This document shows positions 48,643 to 60,400 of a DNA stretch of 64,000 nt, one piece after another. This DNA is from Burhinus oedicnemus (Eukaryota > Chordata > Aves > Charadriiformes > Burhinidae). The position numbers were made by a program, and so were the translations under genes. The notes beneath the pieces are model-generated. The model had not been told where the DNA came from and did no database searches. It saw nothing but the letters and a program-made list of their open reading frames with translations. The DNA is taken from positions 1,307,183 to 1,371,182 of the forward strand of contig VFFE01009165.1 in the NCBI GenBank assembly GCA_008921705.1, read 5' to 3'. The first letter of the stretch is position 1, and every line of letters starts with the position of its first letter.

Positions 48643-50582
48643 CACCCCCAGAAAGAGCCAACCTTTTATCTTCAATTTTGCAAAAAAAATTCCTAACCAA
48701 TTTTACTTTCGGTCAGTGGTGGCATTCCAGGCACTGAGTGACAGTCTGGACAGCAAGACAGCATTACTTGAAGAACCACTGCTGGCAAAGTGTCCTGCAC
48801 ACCAGAGACGCAGGACATGGACGCAGCACAGCATAGCAGCCTCCAATTTTTGAGACTTGGTTATACTGAAAACCCAGAAACACATCAATATCTGAAACTC
48901 TCTCCAAAACTATATACTCTACCTCCGATTTTATAGCTCTCTGTACCATTTATTCTTCTTTATAAAAAAATAGGTTTTCTTCTGAGGGCACTTGCATCCA
49001 AACAGGAGTCCAATTCTCACATAATCCAAATTGAAACGTAGCGAATGCAGCACTCTCACAAAAATCAATATTCAGTCACCAGGACGTTTAGCTTCGCATT
49101 GAGCTGAATGCAATATGAGCTGGGCAAAGTGCACATCTCGCAAGTTTGCACAAATATATGTATACATCAGAGATTAGTTTAGAACAGACTTAACAAACCT
49201 GAGCATATTCAATAAAAGCAATACTGCTTTGACTGAACCAGTACTTCCAAGTGTTTTAGACAGTATTAGAAAGCATTCTTTACTTAGAAGGTGATATGTT
49301 TTTAATATTTATCTTCACACTTTACATTATACTAAAATTAGCATATACATCTTTGAACTATTTTTCCTCATTAGCAAGTGCATAGAGCACTCTTGTGCTT
49401 CAGCTTATTCCAGAAAAGCTCTTCTCAAAGGCATGTGAATTCCCCAATAAGTCATTTTAGAGCATCTCAGATACAGAATCCAACTTCAAGGAACCAGTCC
49501 AGAAACCAATGTTTAGAGTCATACTACTTGTTCTTTTCTCCCCCCTGCAACAGCAATCTTCAGTTTTCTATACTGAAACATATATAAACTCCAGACGGTG
49601 TTCCTGTTTGCTCAGTACGGTGCAGTCCTCCAGTAGTGGGGAAAATGGAAGCAGCAGCTTAACTAGCATTCAAAGTGGTGACAAGCAGACCTTCTGGGTA
49701 ATTAAACTGATGCCAGCCTCCTCTACACTCAGAATTATTAGTATTCCCTGCAGGGGAGAGCGTGCAACTTCAGTGAGAAATTAATGGGATTTACAAAATC
49801 TGCATTACACAATATATTGTTTTCTGTAAGGAAGGAGCTAGCAAGACGTACACAATGTCCCTAAAAAAAAGAATTGCTTTCCAATCATTGCCATCACACT
49901 TTTCTTCCCCCAGTATTACACTTGACTTTGTTCTCTATGAAAATTGGCTGAAAGTTAAAATTTGTGACTAAAATCACTAATATATCAGAAAAGTGATGTT
50001 ATAGCTACCAGCAATAAAATTGATTAATATATTTTTCATTCAGAATATTCTTTCTGGCACAGAGGATACTAAGATTTCTCACCTAACACATCTTAGGATG
50101 AGTTGCCTCTTCCACAATGTCTATAGCATTAGTAGTACATACTTTTCCTATTATTTACCAGTGCAACAAGGTGACAAGCCACATTTCACAGCAAAAAGTT
50201 TCCTTTACTCTTAAGGTAACAACTTTGCGCTTTATACTGTTAAACTTCACCTGCATCTACTAATAAAGTTCTTTTTCTAAATACCAGTGCTCTGTAAAAC
50301 CAACAGCTGTTCTGGAGACTGACAGCTATGTGTCAGCAGTAAATTCCCTCCAACCTATCCCATTTTTTAGTTCAGGTCATCTATAAAGACAGGCGAGACT
50401 CAAAATCACTACAAGAATAGCGTGGCAGAACAGAAACCATTGTAGACCTCCCTAGACTTCTTGAGCATCTCTTTGTATTAGCTTATCTAGAACATCTATC
50501 ATATTTGTCAAAAATTAGACTGAAGCATTAAACATTTCCCAATGCTACTAATTTTTAATTAGCAATCCAGGACTGAAGTCTT
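48643..50582. other. Noncoding, AT-rich
   Basis: Short open frames only, and no family recognised. Confidence 0.6.
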
Positions 50583-50605
50583 CCCCCCCTCCCCCCTGCC
50601 CCCCC
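50583..50605 (-). repeat. C-rich tract; G-quadruplex potential on the minus strand
   Basis: Runs of C7, C6 and C7 are separated by T and TG. The complementary strand has three G-runs of 6-7 bases, enough for four G3 tracts with short loops. Confidence 0.8.
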
Positions 50606-50891
50606 GTAGCTCTTCTAAATCCCTGTGGCAAAGTCTATTATCCCAAATGAATTTTTCACAGTAATGCTAAGCTGAGCATCCCAAAGTTGTAGTACGCTAA
50701 TTTAGATCAATTTGATAAGCGTTTTTGATCAGCAAGGCTCAAAGTGTTTGAACAGGAGAAATATGGGTGTATTCAACAGGAGTTTAACTCTGTAGGTTTC
50801 ATATTCGAGAACAATACATGAACTGGATTTCTCCTGTAAGGGTTATTACTCCCATGCAAGAAAGGACATCACTAACAGGTGTGAAGGGAAC

Positions 50892-51640
50892 ATGAATATT
50901 GATGGCTTAGAAATCATGGAAGCACCTGAGAATGGTCACGTAGGAATTAGGGCTTCTCCCCCAAAAAAGGTGATGGAGTCAATAGCACAACCAAAGTGCA
51001 TCTACACCAATGCACACAGCATGGGCAACAAACAGGGGGACCTGAAAGCCATTGGGAAGCAGGAAAACTATGATACTGTTGCCATCACAGAAACATGGTG
51101 GGATGACTCACAAAAGCGGAGTGTTGCAATGGGTGGCTATAAACTCTTCAGAAGGGACGGGCCAGGAAGGAGAGGCGGTGGGGTAGCCCTGTATGTTAGG
51201 AAGCGTGATTGATTGTCTAGGGCTTGACAATGGTGACAATGGGACTGAGCGCTTATGGGTAAGAATCAGGGGGAAGGCCAACAAGGCAGATATCATGGTG
51301 GGAGTCTGTTAAAGACCACCCAATGAGGATGAAGAAAAGGCGGATGAAATAGCCTATAAGCAGCTGGGAGAAGTCTCACAGTCACTACCACTTGTTCTCA
51401 TAGGGGACTTCAACTTACCAGATGTCTGCTGGAAATACTGCACGGCAGACAGGAAATGGTCTAGGAGGTTCCTGGAGTGTGTGGAAAATAACTTCCTGAC
51501 TCAGGTGGTGAGTGAGCCAAGTAGGGAAGGTGCCCCACTGGACCTGTTGTTTGCGAACAGAGCAGGACTTGTGGGTGATGTGATGGTTGGAGGCCATCTT
51601 GGGCATAGAGGTCATGAAATGAGAGAGTTTTTGATTCTTG
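50892..51640 (+). pseudogene. CR1 ORF2 endonuclease domain remnant (copy C)
   Basis: The AP-endonuclease-like landmarks are in order: CIYTNAHSMGNKQ near the N-terminus, AITETWWDDS (catalytic Glu), GGGVALYVR, IGDFNLPDVCW (catalytic Asp and Asn), then LLFANRAGLVGDVMVGGHLG. The terminal SDH motif reads RGH (in HRGHEM), so the catalytic Asp there is lost. A TGA at about 51210 and a TAA at 51310-51312 (in place of the Tyr of GVCYRPP) interrupt the frame. In intact CR1 this domain nicks the genomic target DNA. Here it is non-functional. Confidence 0.9.
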
Positions 51641-52274
51641 GAGAGGTAAGGAGGCGAGTCAACAGAACTGCCACCTTGGACTTCCAGAGGGCAGACTTTG
51701 GCCTGTTTAGGAGACTGTTTGACAGTGTCCCTTAGGAGGCAGTGCTGAAGGGCAAAGGAGTCCAGGAAGGCTGGACATTCTTCAAGAAGGAAATCTTAAA
51801 GGCGCAGGAGGAGGCCATCCCCATGTGCTGTAAGACGAGCTGGCAGGGAAGAAGAGCGGCCTGTCTGAACAGAGAGGTTTGGCTGGAACTCAGGAAAAGA
51901 AGGAGAATTTATGACCTTTTGAAGAAGGGGCAGGCAACTCAGGAGGACCACAAGGAATTTGCGAGCTATGCAGGGGGAAAATTAGAATGGCCAAAGCTCA
52001 ACTAGAACTTAATCTGGCTACTGCCATAAAAGACAATAAAAAAATGTTTCTATAAATACATTAGCAACAAAAGGAGGACTAAGGAGAATCTCCATCCCTT
52101 ATTGGATGCGGGGGGAAACATAGTGACCAAGGCTGAGGAAAAGGCTGAGGTACTTAATGCCCGCTTTGCCTCAGTCTTTAATAGTAAGACCAGTTGTTCT
52201 CCAGGTACCCAGACCCCTGAGCTGGACAACAGGGATGGGGAGCAGAATGAACCGAGAACCTAATCCAAGAGGAA
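51641..52274 (+). pseudogene. CR1 ORF2 linker between endonuclease and RT (copy C)
   Basis: The frame encodes the CR1 inter-domain region: FGLFRRLFDSVP, then a TAG at 51733, then WTFFKKEILKAQEEAIPMCC, WLELRKRRRIYDLLKKGQAT, a TAG at about 52003, and further on KAEVLNARFASVFNSKTS. At least one further stop and a frame change follow before the RT begins. Confidence 0.85.
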
Positions 52275-53021
52275 GTGTTTAGCAAGCTACTACACCACTT
52301 AGATGCACACAAGCCTACAGGGCCAGATGAGATCCGCCCAAGGGTACTGAGGGAACTGGTGGAAGCGCTCCCCAAGCCTCTTTCCATCATTTATTGGCAG
52401 TCCTGGCTAACCAGGGAGGTCCCAGTTGACTGGAGGTTAGCAAACATGACACCCATCTACAAGAAGGGCCACAAGGAGGATTCTGGGGATTACAAGCCTG
52501 TCAGTCTGACCTCAGTGCCAGGGAAGGTTATGGAGCAAGTCATCTTGAGCACCATCACACGGTAAGTACAGGACAACCAAGTGATCAGGTCCAGTCAGCA
52601 TGGGTTTATGAAAGGCAGGTCTTGCTTAACTAACCTGATCTCCTTGTATGACAAGGTGACTCGCTTAGTGGACAAGGGAAAGGCTGTGGATGTCGTCTAC
52701 CTAGATTTTAGTAAAGCTTTTGACACCATTTCCCACAGCATTGTTCTGGAGAAGCTGGCTGCTCATGGCTTGGATGGGCATACACTTCGCTGTGTAAAAA
52801 AAACTGGCTGGAAGAAGAGAAAGCTCTGGGGACACCTTATTGTGGCCTTTCAGTACTTAATGGGGGCTTATAAGAAAGAAGGGAACAAACTTTTTAGTAG
52901 GACCTTTTGCAACAGGACAAGGGGTAATCGTTTTAAACTAAAAGAGGAGAGATTTCAACTAGATATAAGGAAGAAATTTTTTACAATGAGAGTGGTGAAA
53001 CACTGGACCAGGTTGCCCTGA
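52275..53021 (+). pseudogene. CR1 RT 5' half joined to ORF2 C-terminus (copy C)
   Basis: The first frame gives HKPTGPDEIRPRVLREL, PVDWRLANMTPIYKKGHKED and the VSLTSVPGKVMEQ motif, with a TAA at 52563. The second frame (52581-53021) gives QHGFMKGRSCLTNLISLYDK and motif A VYLDFSKAFDTISH, then at TLRCVKKTGWKK passes directly into the C-terminal tail (KLWGHLIVAFQYLMGAYKKE, FTMRVVKHWTRLP) without a stop. Motifs B and C are absent, so the open frame across the deletion has no catalytic centre. Confidence 0.9.
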
Positions 53022-53180
53022 GAGGTGGTAGATACCCCACTCCTGGAAACATTCAAGGTCAGGTTGGATAGGGCTCTGAGCAACCTGATCTAGTTGAAGA
53101 TGTCCCTGCTGATTACAGGGGGGTGGACTAGATGACCTTTAAAAGTCCCTTCCAACTCAAAATATTCTGTGATTCTATGA

Positions 53181-56100
53181 ACATACAGGTATAGCAAGAG
53201 AGCATCATAGTCCATCTGATAGCTATACTGGCTATTTCGTACACATTTAAACAGTCCTACTTACCATCAGTGTAAGGACTGTTGTGACACACAGCAGTGT
53301 TGTGCCAGAGGGCTGTGAAACCCACCTAGTTCCTTTCATTAGTGTTAGAAGTTATGCTCAGTGAAGTAAGTTTATTCTAATATTTTTCAGGTATGATAGC
53401 ATTCTGAACTTACATCCACTCTGCTCCCCAAAATTTATGTACAGAATAGCATATAACAAAGATAGACATTTATGCATAGCACACTGAAACACAGAACGAC
53501 TTTTTGTTTTTAAGATGACACTACTCTTTATCACTTACAGAAATGGTGAGAAAGCAATTTTCTAAGTCTTTTACTTGCTTTCATTGTCAGGAAGGATACT
53601 GAGTCTGAGGCCAGGGGTTACTCAAAAACACTGAAAAGCTTGGGGATGGGCAACTATCAAAGCCCTTGAAGCCTGAGGACAGCTGTGTCAGCCAACCTGC
53701 AGCCCAGGCTTGTCGGTATTCATTATGCTGTTCCCACAGCAGAAAAGAGCTTAAATGCTCATTAAACCTGGAACTCTTCCAGACATTAAAGTGGTATGCT
53801 GACTTCTCTAGCTTTCAGATATGCCAGAATCATACCACCCTCTGCTTTTTATGATTCTATCACCTCCTACACTGAAAAGCCTCATATCTAGGCCACTTCT
53901 TTAATTTTTCAAAAATAAATAACATCTGCTATGCTGTTACTACTTATGGTTAGTCACACAAATATATGGGGCATATTATAAGAATTAAGCAATCTTTACA
54001 ATAGCGCTGCTTGATCATTTAAACACAGATGTTCTCCAACGACAGTTCCTCATACTGACTGATCTTATGATGCTAGCTCATAATAATTTCCAGCAGCTAA
54101 ATTGCAAGGGAAGACAGCTGAAATTTATCCTCAATATTCCTTAGTCATATAAGCAATTGCTGTTTTACCCTAGCCACCCAGCGTGATAGTAAACGAAAGG
54201 AGATTGCAGTCAGATTCTCCAATCTGCTCCTGCCGCACCACATCAATATACTGCGACTTACCCTCAGCAGAGTGCTGAGGCAGGCTCCAGCTCTCACTAA
54301 CAACACTCCCCCTCAGTTTAGAGGTTACTTTTCCTGAATGAATCCCTGCACTCTATAAAGAAAAACAATGTTTTGTATTTCATCTTATTCAGGGCTTGTT
54401 TTCTTAGAATGGCACAACAAAACCCTCAAACTGTAACTTGCTTTCCCATGTTTTATGTTATATTTTGATGGACATCATTTACAAATTAACAGATGGGCAA
54501 CTAAAGTCAAAGAGCAGATACAGGAGAACGTTTCTTAAATTAATACTTGGTTGCTGAATTGGAACAACTTACAAAATTTATAGGACTCATAGGAGCAGCT
54601 CTCAGCAACTTAGTCTGTTGTTAGTTTACAGACTTGGAAGGGTGTTACAAAGCTGAAGCTTATATCAAGATAGAAATGCATAACAGCGGGGGGCAGGGAA
54701 TCTCTACAACAAAATGCAGATTGAGAAATAAAATTAAAATCCTTACCTACATGGATCCTTTAAATCACAGGCACCATCATGCCAGCTAAACCAGCCATGA
54801 AGACAACCATGAGAAAAAAAGAAACCCCTATCTCTATTTTCTCCAAAAGTAGGCATAAAACTGTGAGGGACTTTCTCTTCTTCACTCATTTAAACATAAC
54901 TCAAAAATAACACAACCCCCATACCACACCCCATTCTCCTCCCCACCCGCCTTTACATATTTTGGAAAACATAACCACCTGGTAGTCAGCTGAGATAATT
55001 ATTCCTACTGCCACCTCCTTAGGCATTGCAATAGCTTCACCTGTTCCCTTTAACCTTCCCTGGAACACCTGATACGGCCTGAACCTGTCCTGGAGATTGA
55101 CCCTTTCCTTTCCAAGCTTTTGATTTGTGTTACGCATGATCTTGAATTAACACAATTACATTCTGAGTCTGTAAAAAATACAGATATTTGCAAGTGACGA
55201 TTCCAAGTTCAGACTGGATAAGGACAATATCCTTATCTTGGGTAAGGATGCTGGACAAAACACAATATAACCATGTAATAAAGCCCAAGAATAATATTCA
55301 GAGGCCTTTGGTTTGGTTTTTTTTTGTTGGTGGTGGTTTCATTGCACTCACAATCAACCATGAAATTTAGAAAGCATGCAGGCTAATGTCACACAACAGT
55401 ATTTTGAAGTCAAGGAATAATGCTAATCACTGAGCCACAGCACATTCTGGCCACGTTCTCGGTCTAGAGTTCGCCTGCCAGGCAGGTGGCTGAGCTAGAA
55501 ACAGCAGCTATTTTAAGTCGGGTTAATATACGATACAAAACTTGAAGATCTCCTCACCTGACCCCAAATTAAGCTTGAACACATAGAAACACCCATACAT
55601 ATGTGCCAACACACATTCCAAGGAATCTTCACAATTTCTTTTAAAAACAGATGCCTATTTTTGAAATAAAGTAGTGGAGAACATCAGTGTAATTAGTTGG
55701 CAGCAAACACAATTAGCTATGGAAGACTAAAGACTCAAAACTGAAAGATGTAGAGTTGCTGACTAAGCTAGATTTCTTCTGTTGTGAAACACTGAAAACA
55801 GTACAATACATATTACACGGTCCCTAAAGAAGACTCCATGCATCTTAAAGGAACCATAATACAAACAAAATATGAAATGGCAACCAACAGAACTGATGGA
55901 CATAGGAAACAGAAATAAATTGCCAATATTTATATATCACAAACTACAGCAGCCTGTTGGAATTTTGCCATTGGTGTTTGTTGTTTTCCTTCCTTACATT
56001 TTCCTACTAATTTCTTTACCTTTTAAATCTCTTCTATAACTGATTAACAAATTTTACTTGTGCTGGTTGCTCTGTTCTTAAAAATGGGATTCATTTGTGC

Positions 56101-57370
56101 AAGGAAACCACAAATTAAACAGACATCATGCAACATCCATTCATGTGGGTTAGCAAAATGAAAGCATGTGCCATCGCGCCGTGTTCCGTGCCTTTACAGA
56201 AAAGATTCCCCATCATGAACTGGTAGGCAAAGAACGCAGACCTGAGGGGGAGCTACAGGGCTCCGTTTCCCTGTGCAAATTGGCTGGCTGCCCTGTGGCA
56301 TGCTGTAAATTTTCCTGTAAGAATCACAGAGGCAGAACACAAGCCTGATTGAGAGTTAGCATTGTAAAATTTTCCTGAGCCATGGACATTGGGAAGCGTA
56401 TGAATTCCACCAATTGTGTATCAGACAATTCTCTTCCCAGATATCTCCCACTCCTTTCCTCAATACTCAGTATTTTATGTTGTATAGTAGCTTTCACGTG
56501 TCACTAATCACATTTATAAAAGCATGTTTATATAGTGCATGAGTTCATCTCCCTATAAGCTCTTTTACCAGCAACCAGTTGACATACTGCTTTGTTCATT
56601 TTATGACCAGCAACACATTTGTCAACATTGTCTTAATTAAGACCATTGCTTACCCTTGTATACTTTTAGAGTAAAAAATGAGCCTAGAGAATACCATACC
56701 TGGGAACTGGATCCCTCCACAAGCTATGAAATAAATACTGTGCCTTCCCAATGCCACTGTAGAGGAGGGTGCTGGCCAGCGGAGCATTTAGAGATCAAAA
56801 GTCGCATCAGTGGATATAGTCTCCCAGCTGCCCAAGAGTCAGAGCAAAGGCAGAAAGACAGTCTTTCTCAGAGACATGGTTTCTCTTCATACAGCAACAG
56901 TTTTGCTAGTGGCAAAATAATTTCATACAACTATGCCTAGATCATTCGCAGACAACCCCTTTCATTTGAGCAATTCAGGCAGAGGGAGTGGGCAATTTTT
57001 AGGAAGAAGAAAATTGTAACCAATTCCTATGATGCTCTGGGGACTGTTCCTCAGAAATAATAGGTCACAAGATGTAGCTAGAGACAGTGATGAGTTTCAG
57101 GCATCTCTATAGCAACTACATTTATTTTAAAAAAAGAAGTAAAACCTTTTTGCATCATATAAATAGTGGTGTCTGTCTCGGGGAGTTTAGAAGGGACTTT
57201 TGTATTGACTACTGCACAAACATCACTGCTGCTTCTTTAAAACCAGCGCTTACATCTTCTGCCTATTAAGAAAAATGGTGTTTGGCTACAGAGGCAAATG
57301 AAGTTTTTGCACTGGTCTCTAAGCATTAGTAATGTTTCTGATAGGTGCAAAGGGACAGTGTCATTTAAAT
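53181..57370. other. Noncoding; one weak splice-flanked candidate at about 54747-54785
   Basis: No gene is recognised. On the minus strand at 54747-54785 a 39-base block is bounded by AG and by GTAAGG and reads HDGACDLKDPCR (see findings). A short T/G-rich run sits at about 55310-55340. Open frames at 56166-56348 and 56656-56940 show no domain. Confidence 0.5.
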
Positions 57371-57420
57371 ATAATTTAGAAAACATGTTTGTTTTATAAT
57401 TTAGAAAACATGATTGTTTT
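57371..57420. repeat. 25-bp tandem duplication
   Basis: ATAATTTAGAAAACATGTTT plus GTTTT (57371-57395) is repeated at 57396-57420 with one substitution (T to A at unit position 18). There are two units and no others. Confidence 0.92.
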
Positions 57421-60400
57421 CTAAAAATCTTCATTGGTGAATAGCAGACATCTGCATAAATACAACAGCACTCGAGTGAATCAAACTCTGATTCTCTTCC
57501 TTCACTAGCTGACTGAAGAGTGGACTATTTCTTTTCTCACCTGAAACTTTATGTTTTACAACCAAACCTTTACTTTAATAGTGCTGGGTATTTCCTGATT
57601 CACACAGAACTAAATTTGTGCACACTTTCATGGAGGTAACTGGCAGGAAATTGCATTTATGCTAATATAAATAATATGAATAACATGCAGCTTTCATAGA
57701 TCCATAGTGATGTAGATAGGATGTTTCCAGAGCTCAATCTCACTTAAAGACCACCTTTGTCAAGCAGTGACTCTAGAAACTGCAAATATGGAAGTTATAA
57801 AACGTAAGCTGAGCTATGGGCTGAATTGCCTGGGAAGTGTCATAACAGTGTTAAGTAGCAACCAACACACCAACTAAACTGAGCAACACTCATGGCAGAT
57901 CAATATACTATACCAACCTGCAGATCAAAAACTGTTTTCTCTCCGTGTCAGCTCCTAGTAGAAACCTTTGATCAGAAACAGAAACTACAACTGCTATTAA
58001 AGCCATGAGAGATAAACAAAAGAGATTTCAATCATCAGAGATTTAGGGCCAGCTGTTCCAACCAGGCTGTATATAAGTGCACAGGTGTTCACAGAAGGAA
58101 AGGGCACACTTTAATAAAAAGCATATTTTTTAAGAAGTCTGGATCATACAGCTATGTCTGCTGCAGACTGCTGAGGAGACTCGGCTCTTCCGCATGGGCT
58201 TGCTAAACCCTGAAGCCAAGTTGACTGAAACTAGAGGTTATTGCCTGTGGCAGCAAGTAACTTGATGTCCTCTGACTGATTTTTCTGATTTGGAGTGCAA
58301 AAGTGTTTTTAAAACTATCCCTGATGAGGGAATTCACACACACACCCCAACCCCTTTTTCAATTCACATACCAATTTTAAAAGATATATCCAACTCAAAA
58401 CTATTTTAATCATCCCTGAGTACCATGCCATTTCACTGCGACAAACAAGGAAGAATTTGGTCCAGGATAGAAGATGATCTATTTCAAATGGTATTCATTA
58501 ACAATAACCTTTAACAAGTTTTAGAAGTGATACAAAAAAAAAAAAAAGCCAACATTTCCAGCATATATAATTACTTCCTCCTTAGTAAATAAATATAAAT
58601 TTCCTTAGAGTTTTGCAATACAGAAATATACAGTAACTTAAGAACAGATTTCAAATAGATATATCCAGAGTATTAAACAAGTTCAAGTACAGCTTGCAAA
58701 GTATCTGCATTAGCTGAGAGCTCATCGCAGCCTCATAATTCAAATATTTATGCAGTTTCTGTGAGTTTTGAAGTTTATACAGAATTCTTTGCTTCTGTGG
58801 TAACTGTGCAGTGATATTAGCTGGTTAAGATAGGTCTGCATAAGCATAGCCTAGAAGAAATTTTTGCCTCTAACAGCCACTCTGCCCTGTAAAGAGCTGG
58901 AATAAAAAGCACAAGTAGCTTTGTTGTGGTTGGCTTCTATTGCTCTACAAGATTTCAGGGATATAGACGCATTTGAATGAACTACTGTGTAATGAAACTC
59001 GATGACTTTTCAATTCATTGATCAAAGTGCTTATAGCTCACATTTTGAATCAAGCAAAGTAGTGAAATGGTAACTATTGAACAAATAAATTTAATCTGTC
59101 AGATTCTCAGGAATCACTTAACAACTGAAGTTCTTGAAAAAAACTGTATTTTTACATAAAAAGAAAGTTTAAAGACTTTGTCACCTGCCAATATGACTCT
59201 AAACAGCAGCATATTTTAATATGTTCTCAGAGATGTAAGAAATATGTAAGGAACACAGACAGCATCTTCACAGACCAAACAGAACAAGATAAAAAGAAAC
59301 TGTGGATTAATAATCTGCATTCAGCCAAGTATTTTTTAACTTGCCAATAAAACAGTCTCAGGAATTCTTGTTTGAAGGACAACCATTCTTAGTTGTTTTC
59401 ATCATCCTGCTTTTAGGAGGTTGAGCATCCCTCAAGAGGTTTTTTTCCTTTGGTGTGAGTTTTTTTCCTGGTTTTTTTGGTTGTTGTTGGTTGCATTTGT
59501 TTGTTTCTACACACTTTCATACATAATATGTTGCTTCTTAACATAAGAGATTTCTGTTTAGCAAGACACATTGTTTGTGAGAGGTAATCTGTACTACTGT
59601 CTTAAACCATCCCAAATGCTGTTTTCAGACCTCAGACTGACGTTTCCACGGTTACTTTAATCCAATAATTATCAGTGGAATTCCTTTTTAGCATCATTCC
59701 TTACATGGCCCTGAAAGCAGTAAAGACCATAAAGCTGCAAAAGGAAAAAATTACCAGCCCCAAAAATTAATTTAAAAAATTAAATATTGGAAGCTGTAAG
59801 CCAATGAACACTGATATTAACCAGGAGTTCTGGGTATTTCTCAGGAGCATGATAACACAAGAACAGGAAATAACCAATTAGGCTGCTAAAGGCACTCCAA
59901 TTTTTCTTCTATCTATTCCAAAAATGTCTAGGTTTGTGGAGAGAAACTGATTCCAGCAATTATTCCCTTTCACCACTGGTATTCCTATTCCATGCATTCT
60001 CTTCAGATTGCTTCCCTCAAGGACTCCAAGCATAAAAATATTACAGAGCAACAGAAGTCCATTTGCCAAGAAACATTATGGGCAGGAAACCTAATTTATC
60101 TTTTCATCATATAATAACTTGTACACTCATCTAGTTATTTTTAGCCAAAGTCACTCAGAATCTGTGGCTGCAAGGCTAGTTACTTTGAAAAAAGTTGTAT
60201 TCGCTAAAAGAAATATATTCACAATTCTTTAAGAAAAATTTTATAGCTATTTATTGAACCTACAGCACGTACTACCCCAGCAATGAGTTGTATGTTTAAT
60301 TACCATCTTAATCAGATTCCTTTACCTACTGTCTCTAGTTTATTTAGTTTTCATATACCTTGCAGCTAAAGATCGGGAGTCAATATTAAGTAGAACAAAG

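Larger units (their letters stand above)
50885..53180 (+). mobile_element. CR1 LINE, longest copy (copy C), internally deleted
   Basis: This element spans most of CR1 ORF2: endonuclease, linker, first part of RT, then the C-terminal tail and the 3' UTR. It ends TCCCTTCCAACTCAAAATAT then TCTGTGATTCTATGA, the CR1 3' terminus. The 3' part ([22 protein letters not shown] with GATGTCCCTGCTG and GGACTAGATGACC) belongs to a different CR1 subfamily from copies A and B. Between about 52795 and 52825 roughly 690 bp are missing relative to copy B, removing RT motifs B and C (FADD). Several stops and frame changes show it is an old, dead copy. The 5' boundary is approximate. Confidence 0.95.
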
